64,000 nucleotides of DNA from assembly GCF_000006565.2 (NCBI RefSeq), contig NC_031477.1, positions 257,669 to 321,668 of the forward strand, written 5' to 3'. Below, in pieces: positions 44,947 to 57,892 of the stretch. Under the pieces are notes generated by a model. The model searched no databases, was not told where the DNA came from, and saw only the letters and a list, made by a program, of their open reading frames with translations. The position numbers were made by a program, and so were the translations under genes. The stretch is from Toxoplasma gondii ME49 (taxonomy: Eukaryota; Apicomplexa; Conoidasida; Eucoccidiorida; Sarcocystidae). The first letter of the stretch is position 1; every line of letters begins with the position of its first letter.

Positions 44947-47758
44947 TGAGGGAGAGACGAGAAGAAGAAAGAGAAAGAGCTCGAGAGAGGCGAGAGAGGC
45001 GAAAGTGACAGAAGAGGAGGTGATGGAGGAGAGGGGGGGGGGAAGGACGCAGACGGACGAGAGGAACTCTGAACTATAGAAGCAAGAAACGGTTCTGCGT
45101 CGATTCTGTTTGAAGCAATATCAGAGAGGAGTGCGTTCTCGTTCAGAGTTCGCGTTGAAGCTGATCCGAGAACTCAAGCTACAGAGAGAGCACCACTTGA
45201 CCTCGATTTTCTCTGCCCGATCCACTCCAAGGGCGAGACTCTGTGCAGGTGGAGAATCACCGCAACAACCTCACGACACCCTCACGGGGGAGGCGACTCG
45301 TTTTTCAACAGCTTCCAGAAAGAAATTCTTGTTTCATGCTCAGCAGTTCGTTCTCTCCATGTGTCTTCCGCCATTCCGCTCTTCGCTTCCCTCTCGCTTT
45401 TCCTTCTCACACTACTACCTTTCACCTCCTCGCGCTGTCTTCTGTCTGTGTCTCCTGCAAGTCTTTTTCTTCTCTCTTTCTTCTGGCTGCGTTACGCTCT
45501 CGCTTCCTCACATCTGCTGAAACGCTTCCTGGCTTTTTTCTCGGTTGTCTGCACGGAGCGAATCTCGCCTCAGTCCAGTCGCCCCGTGGGCGGTTCGCGG
45601 CAGTGTGCTACGTGTATCCTTATCGCGCCGGCTTTTTCTTTTCTCAAGAGAGCAGGAGCAGACGGAACGACCTTGGCCGAGCTGACTCGTTCTCTCGTTT
45701 CCGCTCTACGCCTGTTAAGAAGCTTTTCTCCCCGCGCTCACCCGCCGCTCTCTCGACGCGCCTCCTCTCTCCCTCTTCTGTGTCTGTTCCACTACGGGCG
45801 CCTCGAGGCTTTCCACGTTTCTGCCTCGCGCGCTCGCGTCGGTTCTCTTTGTCTCTGCTCGTTTTCTCTGCTCTTTTTCTCGCCGTCTCTCTCGCCGTCT
45901 CCGCTCGTTTTCTCTCCTCTTTCACAAGGCCTCGTCTGGGCTTGCAGCTGCCTCTTCTGTGGGGCACGCACTTCTGTGGGTCGTTTTCTGCGCAGTCGGT
46001 GACCGCTGCGGTCCTCGGCGAAAGTGTACGACAGGCAGCGGAGGAAGGAACTGAGAAAAAACGCCGGCGCGCAAGCGGTTCCGCGAAGATCTCCGCGAAA
46101 AGCCGCGAGCCAGCGGGGACGCGACACACGGACCTCCGGTTAGAGTAGAAAGACGCCCACCTCTGGCGGCGCAGCGCGAGTTTCGGCTGTCTTGTCAGTG
46201 GCGACCGGTGTTCCGCGCGTTTCCTGGGAGGGCGGAACCGCGAAGGCGAACGCTGCGCTCTCTCCGGTTTTTGGACTTTTTCCGGCGACTCTTCGAGTGT
46301 GCAGCTCGAGGGGAGACTCTGTGATCTGCGGCAACGCCGAAGGTCCGGTTTCCCCACCGACAGTGGCGGCTGCTTTCTTCTTTTCTGCAAACGCGAGGCT
46401 TCTTCCCTGCTTCGAGCGAGAGGACAAAGACCTTTTTTCGCGGGAGACGCGGGGACGCGCAGCGCGCCTTTTTTCCGCGCCTCTCTCCCAAGTGCACCAC
46501 GGGAGGAGCGGTGTGCGACGGTGATACCGCTCCTGGAAAATCCACCGAGAGGCGAGAAAAATGTTTCTTGTTTCCTCTGTCTCGAGGCTTTTTGAAGGCG
46601 AGCGCCCAGTTCTCTAGCGCAGTGTGCGCCTTATCTGCACACCGCGAGCTGCCGGCAAGTGACTCTACCTCTGAATCTTCGCTTTCTGTTTCCGTCAAAG
46701 CCTCAAGAAAGGCTGCGAGAAACGCGGCTCTCTCTCACGCAGCGCCAAAACCGGGAAGCCCGACTCCGCGCCTCTTCTCCTGCGTCGCTCCGTTGTTCGA
46801 TTCTCCTCGGCGACTACGAAGCAGCACCCTGGAGAAGCGACCGCTCGCTGCCGTCTCTCGCTCTCACCTCGCTACTACGCGCAAGACACGAGGCGAGGAG
46901 AGAGAAGAAGAGGAGAAAAGAGAAGAAGAAGAAAAACGGAGAAGAGAGAAGGAGATATCGTAGATAAGATGTCTCTGGCCGGAAGAAAAACTCCCGAGGT
47001 CTGAAACCCAGGGAAGAAAAAGGGGAGAGAGCGGGGGAGCTTCGGCCCACTCTCGCTCGGCCAGAAGACAACCGCCTGGCGGGGGGTGTACATACACCTG
47101 AGGGAAACTCCCGAGTCTTTCGGTTTTTCAGCTTGTGAGAAGCAAGTTTCTCGCATTTCTCTCAGTTTTCGGACAAGACACACAGTGCTTCTTCGCCACC
47201 GACGTCTCGCACAGACCGAGGCGGATCTGTACAGGAAACTCCCCTTAAAAACAAGGTTCTCCTGTTCGATTCGACTCTCTGTCTTCCTCGCTTTCTCCCC
47301 ATTCAGCCTTCTTTTTCGCGAGAGAAACTGCATGCGTTCTTGACTCAGACCATCCAGAGCCTGGATTCTCGCTTTCCTGGCTCCCTTTACGGTCTGTCTT
47401 CATCCTCCTTGTCGTGAGGGGGATGCTGCTCTCGGGCGTCGCCGCACCTTCTTCCTGGACGAGAAACGAAATGTTCTTTCGTTGAATTCAGGACGTCTCT
47501 CCTTCTAGTTTCTCGTCTTGTCTGTTCTCTCCTCGGTCGTTCCTTCGCCGCCGTCCTTGTCGCCGTAGCTCCCATCTCTCATCTGCGCGCAACTTTTCTT
47601 TCTCTCTTCCCAGTTTTGCCATTTCTCCAGTCTTTCTCCCTCTCTCTTCCTCTGTGCTTCTTTTCTTTCTTTTGCTTCTTCTCCCTTGTTCTTGACCGCT
47701 CCTCGAGAGACAACACCATTTCCCCGAGGACCGCGCGACACCAGCTTCCCCTCCCAAC
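44947..47758. other. divergent upstream region between DRC1 and the FH2-like gene
   Basis: 2.8 kb that should carry both promoters and 5' UTRs. Long frames exist on both strands (45243-46148 plus, 45644-46390 and 46195-46698 minus) but begin at non-ATG codons and are mutual antisense shadows in GC-rich, pyrimidine-biased DNA. A minus-strand reading at 46140-46427 and 46590-46698 looks somewhat protein-like, yet no exon joins could be made. Confidence 0.5.
47329..47335 (+). promoter_or_regulatory. TGCATGC palindrome upstream of the FH2-like gene
   Basis: A TGCATGC hexamer-core palindrome lies about 420 bp before the ATG at 47759. This motif is a known cis-element in T. gondii promoters and a type of site bound by ApiAP2 factors. 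It also occurs by chance inside genes in this window, so function is only suggested by position. Confidence 0.3.
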
Positions 47759-48831
47759 ATGGCAAACCCCACAAAAAACTCTTCTCTCTCTTCTTCTGCT
47801 TCTTCTTCTCTCTCTTCTTCTGCTTCTTCTTCTCTCTCTTCTTCTGCTTCTTCTTCTCTCTCTTCTTCTGCTTCTTCTTCTCCCTCTTCTTCTTCTTCTC
47901 CCTCTTCTTCTGCTTCTTCTTCTCTCTCTTCTTCTGCTTCTTCTGCCTCTTCTTCTTCTTCTCCCTCCTCGTCTTCCTTGCCGGAGCTCGGAGAGGCGAG
48001 AGCAAGCTTGAGTGAGCGAAACGAGAAGGAAGAGGAAGTGGGGAGGAGGACGAACACTCAACATGCAGCGCCTTTAGATGGAACGGATGGGAGAGCATTC
48101 CTGAGAGAGAAAAGAGAGAAAGACAGCGGCAGAGACGAGGCACCAGCCCCCCGAGAAGAGAGGGAAGCGCGCGCCGGAGTCCTGGTGTGTACATGCAGAC
48201 CCAACTGCGGCGGAACAGGAACTCCGGAGAGCGCGAGGACACTGTCGGCTCTCTCTGCTGCATGCACTTGCAGAGGAGAAAGGGGGGAAGGTTTTCTGCC
48301 TGGGCGAGAGAAGAAGAAAGACGGAACACACGACGAAGGCGCATCTCAGGGTGGAGGCCGCTTGCAGTTTTCCAGAGATGCGAAATACAGAGCATGCCCC
48401 CTGGAGAGAAGAGGAGCGGCGGAAGAAGAAAAGACAGAACGCATGCAGCAGCCCAAGAACCGGGAGAGGCTCGAGGCTGAGAAGCACAGAGACGGCGCGA
48501 GGGAGGGGACAGCGGGAGAAACGCGATATCGCAGGAGACACGAGGCGGACCTTGAGGAGAAGAACGACGCGACAGGGGCGACGAGAGAAGAAATGAAAAA
48601 GAGAGTCTCACAGGCAGAGGCACATACGGCGAGAAGAGAATGTTATAGAACGGCAGACAAGCATGCATCCAAGAACAGCCATATCTCCAGTTCAAACCCA
48701 AGTCTTCGACTCGCTTCTCATTCTCATTGTCCATCTTCTTTTCGCTTCTCCTCCTCTCATCTTTCTGGCTCTCGTTCTTCTTCCTCTTCTTCCTCTTCTT
48801 CCTCTTCTTCCTCTTCTCGTTCGTCTTCTCG

Positions 48832-48863
<32 letters not shown>

Positions 48864-51800
48864 TTGATTCTTTCGCGGAGGTGGAGATGCCTTCAGTTTA
48901 CCAGCTGCCTCTGTTGCTGTTCTCCTGGGGTGTCTTGTGGTCTTGGAGGCCAGTTGGGCCGCCCATCGTGGCTGTCGCCTGCGTTCTGCTCACGCGTCTC
49001 CATCTCGTCTGGCTGATTGCCCGCTGCCTGCAGAAGTGAGCTTTCTTCTCTCGCTGCGTCCTCCGCTCTTCTTCACTCTTCCTCTTCCTGTACATCTCAA
49101 GAAGCATGTTCTTCTCGTTCGGGCTTTGTGGCTCCTGCGTCGCTGTGTCTCTGCACACAGCGTAGCTTCGACATGTTCGTGAAGCATGCGGACGGGGACC
49201 CTGTCGCTCCCGCTGTCGAGACTCTGTCCGCGCTTCAACGCATGCACAAACCGATGGAAACACAGGCACACAAACGCAGGCACACAAACGCAGGCATTTA
49301 TGCATATATATATATATATTTATATGTATGCATGTGGATGTCCGCGTCAAAATGGGGAGACATCATAGGGAGGTTAACCGGGGAGAGAGCGCCAGAGCGA
49401 GAAAGAAAGTGAAGAGGTAGAGTCACCCGCCTGCGTCTGCTCAAGTTTCCTTTGAATGCAGCGAAGTAGGAGAGGAAAAGTGACGTCGTGTAGAGGCAAT
49501 CCTTTGTTTCGTTTGCTTTTCTGTTTGTTCAGTTGCTACTGTGCCCTTTCTCCAATCAAGGCTCCTCAGAAAGCCACTGCTTCCGTTTCGCTGCGACCTG
49601 GCGGCTCTTCTTCTTTTTCCGAGAGGAGACAAGACGACACGGAAGCAACAGGCGACTTTCGTCGGTCTGTGCGTTCCAAAGACGCCGACTGCTCCCCCTC
49701 CTCTTCTCCGTTTTCTGCTTCCTCTTCTTGGTGCTCTGCTGTGTCTGGGGTCGGTCCGTCGGCGGCTCCGGCGCCTCTGCGATTCGGGGTCTCTCTGCTT
49801 CTGTCGGTTGTCCTTCTTCTCACGTTCTTTCTCTGCAGCGCCTGCCATCATTTGCCAAGTTTCGGGGAGCATCCTTTTCTCCCTGTTCCTCTTGAGGAAG
49901 GGCCGCTTTTGTCTCTCGGCCTGGCTCTCCAGTTCTTGAAGGCGCGACTCGACCAGCCTCTCTTTCTCTCGCCGTTCTCTTCTTCCCTCTCGGCGCTCTC
50001 TAGTGAGGCGTCTGATGGGGTGTACGGACGCCTCACGCATGCGGCTCGTTCGGACGCTTCCGCGGTCTCGGCTTTTTTCTCTTTGTTGAACACTTGGATT
50101 TGGAGGCCGCTGCATGCAGCCGTGGTCTCGCCCTTCCTTCGTTTTCTCGATCCCATCTCGAATTCCTCTCTTTCTTCTTCTCTTTCTTCGTCTCTTTCTT
50201 CTTCCCTGTCTTCTTCTCTTTCTTCGTCTCTTTCTTCTCTCTCTTCCTTATTTTCTCTGTTTCCTTTTTCCTCTGGATGGAATTCGTCTTCTTTAGTGTC
50301 TCCCTCTCCTCCTTCGTCTGCCGCTCCGCCGCCCGCTGCGGCGCTTCCTTCCTCTGTTTCGTTTCTTCCTTCTCTTGCTCCCGGTTCTTTTTCTTTCTTC
50401 TCGGCTTTCCCTTCCTTCGAGTCTCTGCTCGCGTCCTTCTCTGCGTCTCTGTCTTTCTGGCTCTCCGGTTTTCCTTCCTCTGCCGCGTCCCCCCCTCAGT
50501 CGCCAGCGAGCACTGTCTCGCCACCTTGGGCGGGCGTTTCTCCCTTTGCAGGTTTTTCCTTTGCCTCTGCGCCTGGCGCGCGAGTCTTGCCCCAGCCGTC
50601 GGCTCGCAGCGACTTCTCGGACTTCGCTGCTTCTCCACTCCAGGCGCTCTGTCTCCTCTTTTTCCTCTGGATTCGTCAGCTGTTCCTTCTGTCTGCATCC
50701 CTCGTTTCTGCCCTCTTCGCAGAAGTTCTCCCCGCCGCTGTGTCGTCCCTGACCTTCTTCCTGCCTTTCCCCGCCGTTTTCGCGGCCTCGCCGTCTGCTC
50801 GACTCTTCCTCTCTGCCTTCTCGCGCTTCTCTCACGACGCCCTTGTCGCCTTCCTCAGCGCCTTCGCAGGCTATGCGTGTCTGGTCCGTCTGCCTCTTAT
50901 TTGTCTCAGTCTCTGCTCTCAGTTGCTCTCCCGCCTCCCCCCTTTTTCTCCGCTCCCCTCCCTCCGCTTGCCTCTTCGCAAGAAGCCATGCGCGATCGGA
51001 AACAGAGAACGAGGGAGAGAGCGTGAGAGAGAACAAAAGAGGGGAGAGCACGCTCGGCGAAATGAGAGCGAGGAAAGGCGTTTCCAAACGGTGCGACGTC
51101 GAGGAAGAAGCGAGGATGTGGAGAGGAAGGCGTCCCAAAGCAGACGCGACGATGGAGGCATTGACAACGACTATCTTCCTCTTTCTTATCTTGAAAACTG
51201 TGCGCAACACTTCCGTCCTCACCGCAGAACCGTTTCCTCTCGCCCCGTCCGAATCGACATGGATTTCTACATTTCCTTCTCTTCTTCTTCCTCTTCTTCT
51301 TCCTCTTCTTCCTCGTCGTTTTTCACTTCTTCTTTGGATGCCCGGAGGTCGCTGGTCGGCTGCAGTGGCGTTGCATGCGCCAGATCAGGCCTGCGCTGTC
51401 TTCCGTCGCCGCAGCGTTCCCCTTCTTCTGATCCTCGTTCTGCTGCGAGGAGCGAACGCGTCCGCGAGGACGTCAGCGAGGACTCTTTGCGCTCTCTCTT
51501 TGCGCCTCGCGTCCTCGTCTCGTCTGGCGCCTCCCTGCCGGAAGTGATTGTGGCACTGTGCGCCTGCTACTGCTTCCTCTTCCCAGATCGGAATTTTGTG
51601 TTGTTTTTCTGTGCTGCCCTGGAACCGCTGCGTCTCCTGCTGCTCTCGCTGTACCTGCTGCTATCTGCTACGCGGATCGAACTTGCTCTGCTTCTCGACA
51701 GCGCTCCCCCCTTCTCAGGTATCGTCTCTCTTCCAGCGCCTCTGCGCGTCATCGATCCCTCGGCCATCGGCGCGGCCGCAGGCTCGCTCCTGCTTACGCT

Positions 51801-54800
51801 CCTCGCGTTGCGCTGGCATTCGCCTTCGTCGCTTTCCGAGCACTCGCAAGCTGGCGACACAAACGCAGCAGCGGAAGCAGCTGAAGCGGTCGAGAAGGCG
51901 GCATGCGTCGCAGAACGCCTCAGACCAAAAGACTGGTCTCGCCTGGCGCCCGGAGCTTTTCGATCGTCAGCCGCCACTCCTCGAGTGTCTTCACTGAAGC
52001 CTTCTGTGGAGATGCCTCTGCCTCGCGTTGCCGAGTTTGTCGCGGCATTGGACGCGACACAGAAACGGCTGCAGAAAGGAATTTCTCTGTCGACAGAGAG
52101 GACGGACATGGTCGCGCTGACGGAAAAGAAAGACTTGCGACGAGGGGGCAGAACTGAAAAGACAGTCGCAGATACTCGACCTCTCCAACTCTGTCGTGAG
52201 ACGAACCTGAAAACGCCTCCGAGTCTTGGTACTCACTCTTCATCCTCTCCTCTCTCTGCATCTTCACCATCGTCTTCTTCTTCGTCATCATCATCTTCTT
52301 CTTCGCCTCTTTCTTCATCGTCTTGTGCAGCGTCTTCTTCTTCATCTTCTGCTGCTCCTCTCTCTTCACCATCGTCTTCTTCGTCTTCTGTTGCTCGTCT
52401 GTCTCCGCCATCTTCGTCGAGTGCGTCTCCTTCGTTTTCGCTGCACCATCCGCTCTCCGAGTTGCGTCGCCGAGACGAGCTCGATGCCTCGACAGTGCCT
52501 GCGAAGTCGCAGGAGCCGGTCTCCTCCTTCCTCGCCACCACGCGGCTGTCGGCAGCAGCCCCCGCGTCTGCGGACGACGGCCAAGTGAAAGTTCTCTCGG
52601 AGCCAGAGTCCATGCGCATGACATCTGCTCTGCAAAAGCTTCCGTTTTCTCTCCACTCTCTCACCTCGATTCTCTACACTCTTCGTCTCCCGACTGAGTT
52701 CTCTTTCGAACGCAGAGACGCTGGCGACAGCGAGGAAGAGAGGAAGGGAGACCGAGAGAGAGACGAAGAGAGCGACGGAAACAAGGCCGGCGATAAAGAC
52801 GAAATCACAGAAGAAGAGAACACACAAGATGCAGGAGAAGACGCGGAACGAGGGAAGAGACATCAAGACAGCTGTGGAGTGGGGAGAATTGTCCACACAA
52901 AAAGCGGGGAGAGAGAACTGGAGAGAAACGTTTCTTCTCTCTGTCTCGCGTCGCCATCTGTTTCTTCGGATTCTGCCTCGCCTCTCGTCTGTGCGTTCTC
53001 TCCAGCGCCTTTAAAATCGCTTCTCGCGTTTCCACGTCCTCACAGAGACCCCCGAAGCGTCCTGCGGCTCTCTGGGAAGCGCTCCGAAAACTCTCCGTCT
53101 GATTCCGAGAGACGGACAAGCGGACCTCCCTTTATGTCTCCGTTCGCGTCTGCCTTCGCGTTTCCGAGTTCGAGTCTCGCCTCAGCGACTGCGCCTTGCG
53201 GCCTCGATGACCCGCGAGGCCTCCTCCAGTCCGTCCAGAAGCTGCAGCGCGCATTGCCTGCAGACGCCACCTGCTGCAAACTCAGACTGATGGAGAGCGA
53301 AAAACACAACTTGAGGGCCGTCGAAAAGAAGGTCGGCACAGAGAGGAACTCGACAACAGGGCAGAGAGACGCAGCGGCGAAGGCGAGGAACGAGAAGAGA
53401 AACCGAGGAAGAGAGGGGAGGAGGGCGGGAGACGGAAGCGAAGAAAGAAGAGAACGAGAAGAAAGAGATGAGGAAGGGTGGAAGTGAACATGCGAGAGAG
53501 GACGCGCACAAAGTTCATGGGCAAGTCGATACGAAGAGGGCAAAAGGCTCGTCCAGTTTACAAGAGCACTTGGGCAAAAGGAGAATGAGAGCGAGAAGGC
53601 GGCGAGAAACACAGGACCGAACGCGGTCTTCATCTCAAATCAACAGCATACCTTTGTCTTATCCCGCTCTGGGTATTTCGCGACTCCTTCACTCTTTGCT
53701 CTCTCTCTCTCTGTTTGTTCTCTTGTCGCGCCTTCGCTTTCTTCTCTGGCGAGCCCCGGGGTGTGTGGTTTCCATGTATCTGAAAGACCGATTTTCTTCT
53801 TGCGTCGCAGAGTTGAATTTCAGATTTGTCCTGCGTGCTCGTGTCTCTGCAGCTTCTGCCCATCGTTCGCCTGCCTCGGCCGCATGCGCGACTGCGAATT
53901 CTCTCCGTGGTTCTGACCCTGCGCGAGCGAGAAGACGCCCTTCTGAGTTTCCTTCGTCTGCTGCACTCCGCATTTGTAGAGCTCCAGATGAGTCCCGCGC
54001 TCGCGCGCTACGTCCACTGTCTGCGCGTTCTCTATCGCCTGCAGACGCAGGCAGAGACGCCTGAGTACCGGGCGTCGCCCTTTCTCGCTTCGCAGGCCGA
54101 GCAAAGCCCCAGGAGTCCGCGAGTCAAGAGAGAGGAAGAGGAGGAAGAAGAGGAAGAAGCGAACCTGAGGCGCATTCTTCAGACTCTGAGGGAAATGCAG
54201 GACTCACAGAGGCTCTCGCCGCAAGTCCGGACAGTCCTCACCAAACTGAGCTCCTCTCACCTCGCTCTCCTGGAAAGCCTCAACCGCAGTTCCGCGGGAG
54301 AGAGCAGCGGAGGGCAAACAGGAGCAGAAGTGAAGGGAGATGAAGACACGAAGAAAACCGGGGAAACGAGAGGAGACAGGAGAAACCTCTTTGACGGTTT
54401 TGCTGAACATCTTTCGCATGCTCTCCTTGCTCTCGACGAGTGTGGTTCTGGTATGCGAAGACAACAAGAAGCGAATTCACAAAGGAAACAAACTGAGACA
54501 CAAATTGAATTCGTTTTTATGGAGGGTCTCTGCCTTCTCCGCCGTAGAGAGTTGTGTGTACTTTTAGCGTCGTGTGACTGGCAGGCTGTGTCGAACTCGA
54601 CTCAGAGTCCTCCAACTCTCGCGTGGAGACAAGGAGACACTGAACATGAGTTGCGAGATGCAAAGGCGTTCTTCTCTCCGCCGAGCAGCATGCACCCCGC
54701 ACTCAATTTTGTGAATGTTTAGCAACTGCATGGGAGATTTTGTGGGAGTTTAGGATTTTTCAACTACAAAAGGCATTTGCGGAGTCCACATCTCTGTGAG

Positions 54801-57800
54801 GGGAGAGAGAGAGACAGAGGGAAGGTCGCCTTTCAGATCTCAGACTGTCTCTGTGGGCGGGATGCGAGAACACCGGCGTCAAAGTTTCGAGTCGCGCGTT
54901 GCTTCCTGTCCTTCTTGTTCGCGATGTTAGACACATGAAAAATATCGCAAATCTTCCTTGTCGGTCTTGCTGTCTTTTTCTCCTGTCATAGCTGTTCTTC
55001 GACCTCTCTTTTATATCCGTTTTCACCTTTCAGGCGAGGCGTCGCCGTCCTCCGAGTCGACAATCCGAGAGACCGTGGACCGAGTGTACGAACACCTTGA
55101 GCGCTTTGAAGAGGACCGACGGTTCCTCTTTGTCGAACATCTTCGCTACTTGGATGCCTACGCTCAGCCCTTCGTTCTGCCAAGACGTTCTTCTTCGACG
55201 CCTTTCTCTTCTTCTGTCCATGTTGCTTCTTCCTCTCCTTCCCCGTCTTCATCTCCCCTTGCTTCTTCATGTCCTTCTGTTTCACCAAGCTTGACTTCTT
55301 TGCCGCCGTCGCGAGAGAGAACAGCTGGGAAGCGAGATGAGGAAGAGAAGGAAGCGAGAGAAGCGAGAGAAGCGCGAGAAGCGAGAGAAGCGCGAGAAGC
55401 GATAGAGGAGACAACTGGGAGCATGCCGAGTCCGAGGCGACCGCAGGAGGCAGCAGTCAACTTAGCGTTCTACTGTCACCTCGGTATGTCGTTTTTCTCT
55501 TCGCGTTTCCGCAGCTCCGATCTGATGAACTTCTGTGGCTCCGCTTCCTCGATTTCTGCGACCGCCACTCTCACGTTCACCTTCTTCGTCTCTGTGTCGC
55601 CTTCTCCTTTTCTGCGTCTCTTTGTCTTCTCGTTCTCTCTCCCAGTGCGAGTTTCCGATTCTTCGGCGCGGCAGTCTCCCCTTCATAATATCTCTCTCTT
55701 CCGTCGCTGTGTCACCCTGTCTTCTTCTCCTTCCTTGTTCTCTTCGCGGTCGTCTCTCTCCTTCCCTGTCTCTCTGTGTCCTCTCTCTCTCCCGCCTCGT
55801 TCAGTGTCGGCCTTGTTCTGTCCTTTGCACTCAGCGGAGGAGGCATGGAGCCGGCTTCACTCGCATGCAGACGCGGTGGCGGCGGCTGCTCGGTCGCTGC
55901 TCGAGCGCGACTGGACGGAGGCTCCTTCAAAGGCCTGTCTCCTTCAAAGGCCCTGCGAAGGAGACAGTCCACGGACGGGCGACGAGGCCGAAGGAGACAG
56001 GTGGAGACGGGTGGTGAGCGAGGCGCTCTGCCGCCTGCAAGAGCTCCGGACCTACCTGGGATGCATCCGGGAAGCATGGTAGGCGCCCAAATGGTGAAGA
56101 AAGACATAGAGAGCAGTGGGGACCGGCAGAAGAACATGAGCGACTACAAGGAGCAAGCAAGAGGGAGGGGACGCGAGGGAGAGTCAGAGAATCGTTTGAT
56201 AGACGGAAAGAGGAACAGCGGCTGCGCAGAGACGAAGAAAAGGAGGAGAGCGGCCACAAGCCGCTGGGTCCGAAGAAGGGTGAATTTCGTTTTTGGAAGG
56301 AGGTAGCATGCATGGTCTTCTTTTGCCCAGTTTCTCACATGCTGTTTTCTTCTTGTCTTCCCTTTTCACAGCGAATTCATTCAAAGGCACCCTCGAGAGT
56401 TGGCAGAAATCTTTCCGGACTACACTTTCCTTCAAACGCTCTCCTCGAGCTCTCCGGTCTCACCTTTCTCCCTGTCTCCACGCTGCGCCTCTTCTTCCGC
56501 TGCGTCCGCGTCTTGCTCTGCCTCCTCTCCGAGCGGAGGACATGGAATGTCTTCTTCCTTGTCACGAAAGGGAGACAGAGCTGCTAAGTGTAGGCTACAG
56601 TGTGCTCCGTATTCGTCTTCTTCACCTCATTCCTCTCGCGCGGACGAGACTGTCGCTGGAAACCGAGAATCCTGGCTTGTGGGCAGCTCTTCGAGTTCGT
56701 CTCGCTTCTCCACTTCTGCCTGTCTGCTTTCTGCGACAAACGCGGAGCGAAGAACGGCGGAAACGTTGAAAAAAACGACACCGCTTGAGTGCACAGAGTG
56801 CGACAGAGGCCCCTCGCGCACCTGGGCGGCTGTGGTCGCGGGCCGGGTGTATGTACACTCGAGGGAAGGCGCGCCGCGTCGCGGTGAAGAACCTGAGAGG
56901 GAAGAAGAGCTCGGCTCTGCTGTTTGCCCGTCTCTCGGACGTACGAGCCAAGTGCTGTCGGAGACAGAGAAGGAAACAACGGAGGAAAAAGAGACAGAAG
57001 AAGGCAACGAGGAGGGAGAGAAAACAGATAAAGGAATCGAGAAGACCGCGAGTGAGGCCGGAGACAAGGGCGACGAAGAAGAGGAACTCAAAGAAGCGAA
57101 AGAACAGGAACAGCTTCTCGTTTGGGGTGACAGGAGCGATCAAGTCGAGTCTTTGATTCCCCTGTCGACAACAGCGGGGGACGCGGAAGAAGACAAAGTC
57201 GAACTCTTCCCCTCCTCCCTTTCTCCGTCCATTTCCTCTCGCGGCCAGTGCATGTTGGACGCGGCGCCTCTGCTGGAGCCTACAGTGCCAGGAGACGCCT
57301 GTCTCCACCGCCCCGGAGGACCCGAGGAGACGGGACAAAAGGAGACAGCGAGGTTGGGCGGAATCTCTGGACGGCACCAGGCTGGAGGCGAAGCGCTTGC
57401 TCCCGAGGCGAGTCTGGAACTCGACCGCGTCGTCGATAGGGAAGAAGACAGAGGCGAGAGACGAGAAGCGGGGGTCTTCCTCAGAGGCGACTCTTTATGT
57501 CGACGCACACCGTCTGCTTCGTGGTGCTCAGACATCTTTCCCTCTGCCGATCGCGTTGCATGCACTCTCTCCTCAGTCGAAGAGGAGACGCGTCTCCGCT
57601 TTCCGCTGTCTCCGGCCTCTCCCGCTCTAACCGGCCTCACTTCGCTTGCTGTCTCTTGCGGCCTGTCTCCGCCATGCCCTGATGAGCAACTTACGCAAGA
57701 GCTGAGTGCGAGTCACCCGGTACCCTGCAGTCCATCCCCGTCCAGTGCGACGCCTGCTCGTCTTCACTTCCCCTTCTCTACTTCTCCCTTCGCATGCACT

Positions 57801-57853
57801 TCACCGTCTCCCTCCTCTTCCTCCTCTTGCTCTTCCTCTTCTTCCTCCTCTTG

Positions 57854-57892
<39 letters not shown>

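Noticed and set aside
45243..46148. 301-codon plus-strand frame
   Set aside because: Begins at GTG, is Ser/Phe/Leu/Arg-biased by base composition, and competes with equally long antisense frames.
46140..46698. Minus-strand frames with protein-like stretches (VESLAGSSRCADKAHTALENW region)
   Set aside because: No ATG, no phase-compatible donor/acceptor pair found, and the plus strand reads equally well; kept only as a remark in the intergenic entry.
47505..48734. 409-codon minus-strand Lys/Arg-rich frame
   Set aside because: It is the complement of the pyrimidine-rich Ser/Ala repeat in exon 1 of the plus-strand gene; the plus strand has a good ATG context and phase-matched splicing.
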